Source: Thalassospira sp. ER-Se-21-Dark
GTDB lineage: Bacteria > Pseudomonadota > Alphaproteobacteria > Rhodospirillales > Thalassospiraceae
Length of the DNA: 64,000 nt
NCBI RefSeq assembly: GCF_017922435.1
Contig: NZ_VDEZ01000003.1
Coordinates: 248,001-312,000 of the forward strand
Reading direction: 5' to 3'
The notes beneath the pieces are model-generated. The model had not been told where the DNA came from and made no database searches. It saw nothing but the letters and a program-made list of their open reading frames with translations. Shown here piece by piece: positions 62,223-64,000 of this stretch. Position 1 is the stretch's first letter. Each line of letters begins with the position of its first letter. Made by a program: the position numbers and the translations under genes.

Positions 62223-63065
62223 TTAAGCCTGATCAGAGTCCGCGCGCGGCGTGCCACCCCAACTTTGCGTGAAATCGGCAATGGCACGGGTAAACACGTC
62301 AAAGGCCGCCTGGTCGGGCTGAAAGTAATTGGCATTGGGGTTCATCAGCGTGACGCAACAGGCCACCGCCCCGTCGAGATTATAAACCGGCGCACTGATT
62401 GCCGATAAACCGGGCACGATATCGCCTTCGATCACAGCCGCCCCGCGTTGCTTGGTGTCGGCAATCAGCCGGTCCACAGTGGCATCATCCCAATGCAGGA
62501 TTTCCTGTTCGGCCGAAATGACATGTTCGATTGCGCTGCGCGGCATACTGGCCAAAAAGGCCTGCCCGGTCGCAGAGCGCAAAAGCGGCATGACGGTGCC
62601 AAGTCCCATGGTCGATATGATCGGCGGGCCACCATGTTCGGTGCGGATCAAAACCGGGCCACGTTCCCCCCAGATCGCAAGATGCCCAGATGATCGCAAC
62701 TCAATCGCCAGATTGCGCAACAGCCGACCGGCGCGCATCACCACATCATTGCGTTCAATCGCCGAAACACCCATGCGCAACGCCATCGGGCCAAGGCCAT
62801 ACAGCCCCGTCTGATCATCCTGCCAGGCAAGGCCGATGCGCACCAGACTGGCAAGATAGCGATGCACCTTTGCCGCGGGCATAGAAACCGCGTCTGCAAG
62901 GTCCTTTAGCGGAACCGGGAATTTGAAATCGCACAAGGCGGCAATAATGACGCCACTGACCTCGACCGACTGAATGCCTTTGCGCTTGTCAGCGGCATCA
63001 ACCACGTCGGCGATGTCATGTTCGGTTTCGCTATCCGGGATATTTTTGGGCGAGGCTTTGGTCAA
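62223..63065 (-). CDS. IclR-family transcriptional regulator
   Basis: The 280-residue protein has an N-terminal winged helix (about 33-95, QSVEVSGVIIAALCDFKFPVPLKDLADAVSMPAAKVHRYLASL) and a C-terminal IclR effector domain (about 110-275, with ATGQAFLASMP and VPGLSAISAPVYNLDGAVACCVTLM). It is divergent from the TRAP binding-protein gene at 63269 and likely controls it. The 30-residue acidic leader before the DNA-binding part is longer than usual. It converges on the marR gene, leaving an 11-base gap. Confidence 0.88.
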   Translation of the reverse strand: MTKASPKNIPDSETEHDIADVVDAADKRKGIQSVEVSGVIIAALCDFKFPVPLKDLADAVSMPAAKVHRYLASLVRIGLAWQDDQTGLYGLGPMALRMGVSAIERNDVVMRAGRLLRNLAIELRSSGHLAIWGERGPVLIRTEHGGPPIISTMGLGTVMPLLRSATGQAFLASMPRSAIEHVISAEQEILHWDDATVDRLIADTKQRGAAVIEGDIVPGLSAISAPVYNLDGAVACCVTLMNPNANYFQPDQAAFDVFTRAIADFTQSWGGTPRADSDQA

Positions 63066-63097
63066 AATTTACCTGCATAAATTTCATATTGCGTAAT

Positions 63098-63112
63098 TGA
63101 TTATATATATCA
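63098..63112. promoter_or_regulatory. AT-rich palindrome upstream of the IclR/TRAP genes
   Basis: TGATTATATATATCA has matching TGAT/ATCA arms round an alternating AT core and lies in the 203-base spacer between divergent iclR and the TRAP gene. It could be an IclR operator or part of a promoter. Confidence 0.35.
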
Positions 63113-63268
63113 TAATTCCAATTCAAAGAAAAAACAGCATTCCAGGCGCGATCCCAGACTGCCATCCCAGACATGCACAGGCTGATGGCAACTGCACAGC
63201 AATCGCTTGGCCCGAAGCTGGTCAGACGCAAGACCAAATGAACGACTTAAAAAAATAGGGAGACATCC

Positions 63269-64000
63269 GTGAAACATCCTAATCTTCGTAAAACGCTGCT
63301 TGGTCTTATGACCGGCGCAACCATTCTGGCCGGTGCCGGTATCGCGCACGCGGCCGACATCACCCTTAAAGTCAGTCACTATCTGCCGCCAAGCCACGGC
63401 TTCCAGAAAGACTTCCTTGAAAGCTGGGGACAGCAACTGTCGGAAAAAACCGGCGGCAAAGTCGAAGTCGAGATCTATGACGCCACGTCGGCCTTTGGCA
63501 AAATCGACCGTCAGGCCGATCAGGTCCGCGCGGGCGTTATGGATATGGCCGTGGGCCTGAATGGCATTCCGCGTGACCGTTATCCGGCTGCCTCGGTGAT
63601 TGAACTGCCGTTTTTGGTGAAATATGCCGATTCCGGGTCGGAAACCCTGTGGCAGCTTTACAAGGAAGGCCTTCTTGGCAGTGACTATCAGGACTTCAAG
63701 GTCCTTGGCCTGTTTACCCATCCGGGTGGCCTGATCCACACCCTTGATACACCGGTCAGATCGCTTGATGACCTTAAGGGCCTGCGTCTTCGCACGCCAA
63801 GCCCGGCGATTTCAGCAATGCTGGAATCCTTTGGGGCATCCCCGGTCGGACTGCCGCCCTCGGCAATTTACGAAAACCTTGAAAAAGGCAATATCGAAGG
63901 TCTGGTTGCCACCTGGGATCTGGTCAATGCGGTCAAGGCCAATGAACTTTTGAAATATCACACCGATGCCGCGGCCTATACCGCCGGCTTCTATTTCGTC
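63269..64000 (+). CDS. TRAP transporter substrate-binding protein (DctP family), partial
   Basis: A GTG start at 63269, with GGGAG at 63258-63262, opens a frame that runs off the right edge (244 codons present). The signal peptide ends at GIAHAAD (about residue 28). The mature part is DctP-like: LKVSHYLPPSHGFQKDFLESWGQQLSEKTGGKVEVEIY, DMAVGLNGIPRDRYP, LRLRTPSPAISAMLESFGASPVGLPPSAIYENLEKGNIEG, with the ligand-contacting arginine in RLRTPS. It is divergent from the IclR regulator. Membrane subunits are expected just outside the window. Confidence 0.88.
   Translation, partial: MKHPNLRKTLLGLMTGATILAGAGIAHAADITLKVSHYLPPSHGFQKDFLESWGQQLSEKTGGKVEVEIYDATSAFGKIDRQADQVRAGVMDMAVGLNGIPRDRYPAASVIELPFLVKYADSGSETLWQLYKEGLLGSDYQDFKVLGLFTHPGGLIHTLDTPVRSLDDLKGLRLRTPSPAISAMLESFGASPVGLPPSAIYENLEKGNIEGLVATWDLVNAVKANELLKYHTDAAAYTAGFYFV

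Noticed and set aside
1-64000. tRNA, rRNA, CRISPR arrays, prophage or plasmid origin
   Set aside because: I looked for these and saw no cloverleaf, rRNA-like stretch, regular spaced repeat or phage gene.

Overview
The window reads as a chromosomal segment of a marine alphaproteobacterium of the Rhodospirillales, most likely a Thalassospira-like organism. This is inferred from moderate-to-high GC, alphaproteobacterial gene arrangements (doeA-doeB-doeX, TRAP and Liv-type transporters in catabolic operons, the carboxynorspermidine route) and protein flavour; no rRNA or tRNA is present to confirm it. Almost every operon is a take-up-and-degrade module with its own regulator. There is no phage, plasmid, CRISPR or transposase gene.

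Layout. 1-2294: tail of an ectoine degradation operon (doeA partial, doeB, doeX). 2452-3903: a lipoprotein-like orphan. 4060-7712: a tightly coupled operon of an arylsulfotransferase-like propeller protein, a small GPGAG membrane protein, an Oxa1/EMC3-like membrane protein and a sulfotransferase. 7823-13866 (minus): TRAP transporter, amidase, small membrane protein and a D-2-hydroxyacid dehydrogenase. 13916-20808: a ribose-type sugar ABC operon with TIM-barrel and Gfo/Idh/MocA enzymes, bracketed by two inverted copies of a 268-bp terminal-inverted-repeat element; its LacI regulator lies just outside at 20935. 22008: VOC protein. 22763-25359: candidate leader peptide, then nspC and carboxynorspermidine dehydrogenase (spermidine synthesis). 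25519: MFS exporter. 27041-34652: LacI, ABC importer, GH63-type glycosidase, probably for glucosylglycerate or a similar osmolyte glycoside. 34830 and 35480: Lrp regulator and DUF1127 protein. 36004-40340: molybdenum hydroxylase with XdhC and MocA-type maturation factors. 40434-42451: two-component system. 42528-49289: LysR plus a ydcSTUV-patD-like polyamine uptake and gamma-aminobutyraldehyde oxidation operon. 49354-58556: a GntR-controlled module with a LivM-LivG-LivF triple fusion, an amidohydrolase, an NTF2-like protein and a cytosolic gamma-glutamyltransferase-like enzyme. 58575-62211: homogentisate operon (hmgA, fumarylacetoacetase, maiA) with a divergent MarR. 62223-64000: IclR and the start of another TRAP operon.

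Two metabolic themes recur. One is compatible solutes (ectoine breakdown and the probable glucosylglycerate operon). The other is polyamines (synthesis by nspC and its partner, uptake and oxidation by the ydc-like operon). The most unusual items are an ABC permease carrying a DUF11-like beta-sandwich in its first periplasmic loop, the sulfotransferase operon, the triple-fused Liv protein, the inverted repeat pair around the sugar operon, and a candidate leader peptide ahead of nspC. Functional assignments rest on motif and neighbourhood recognition only; no database search was run.
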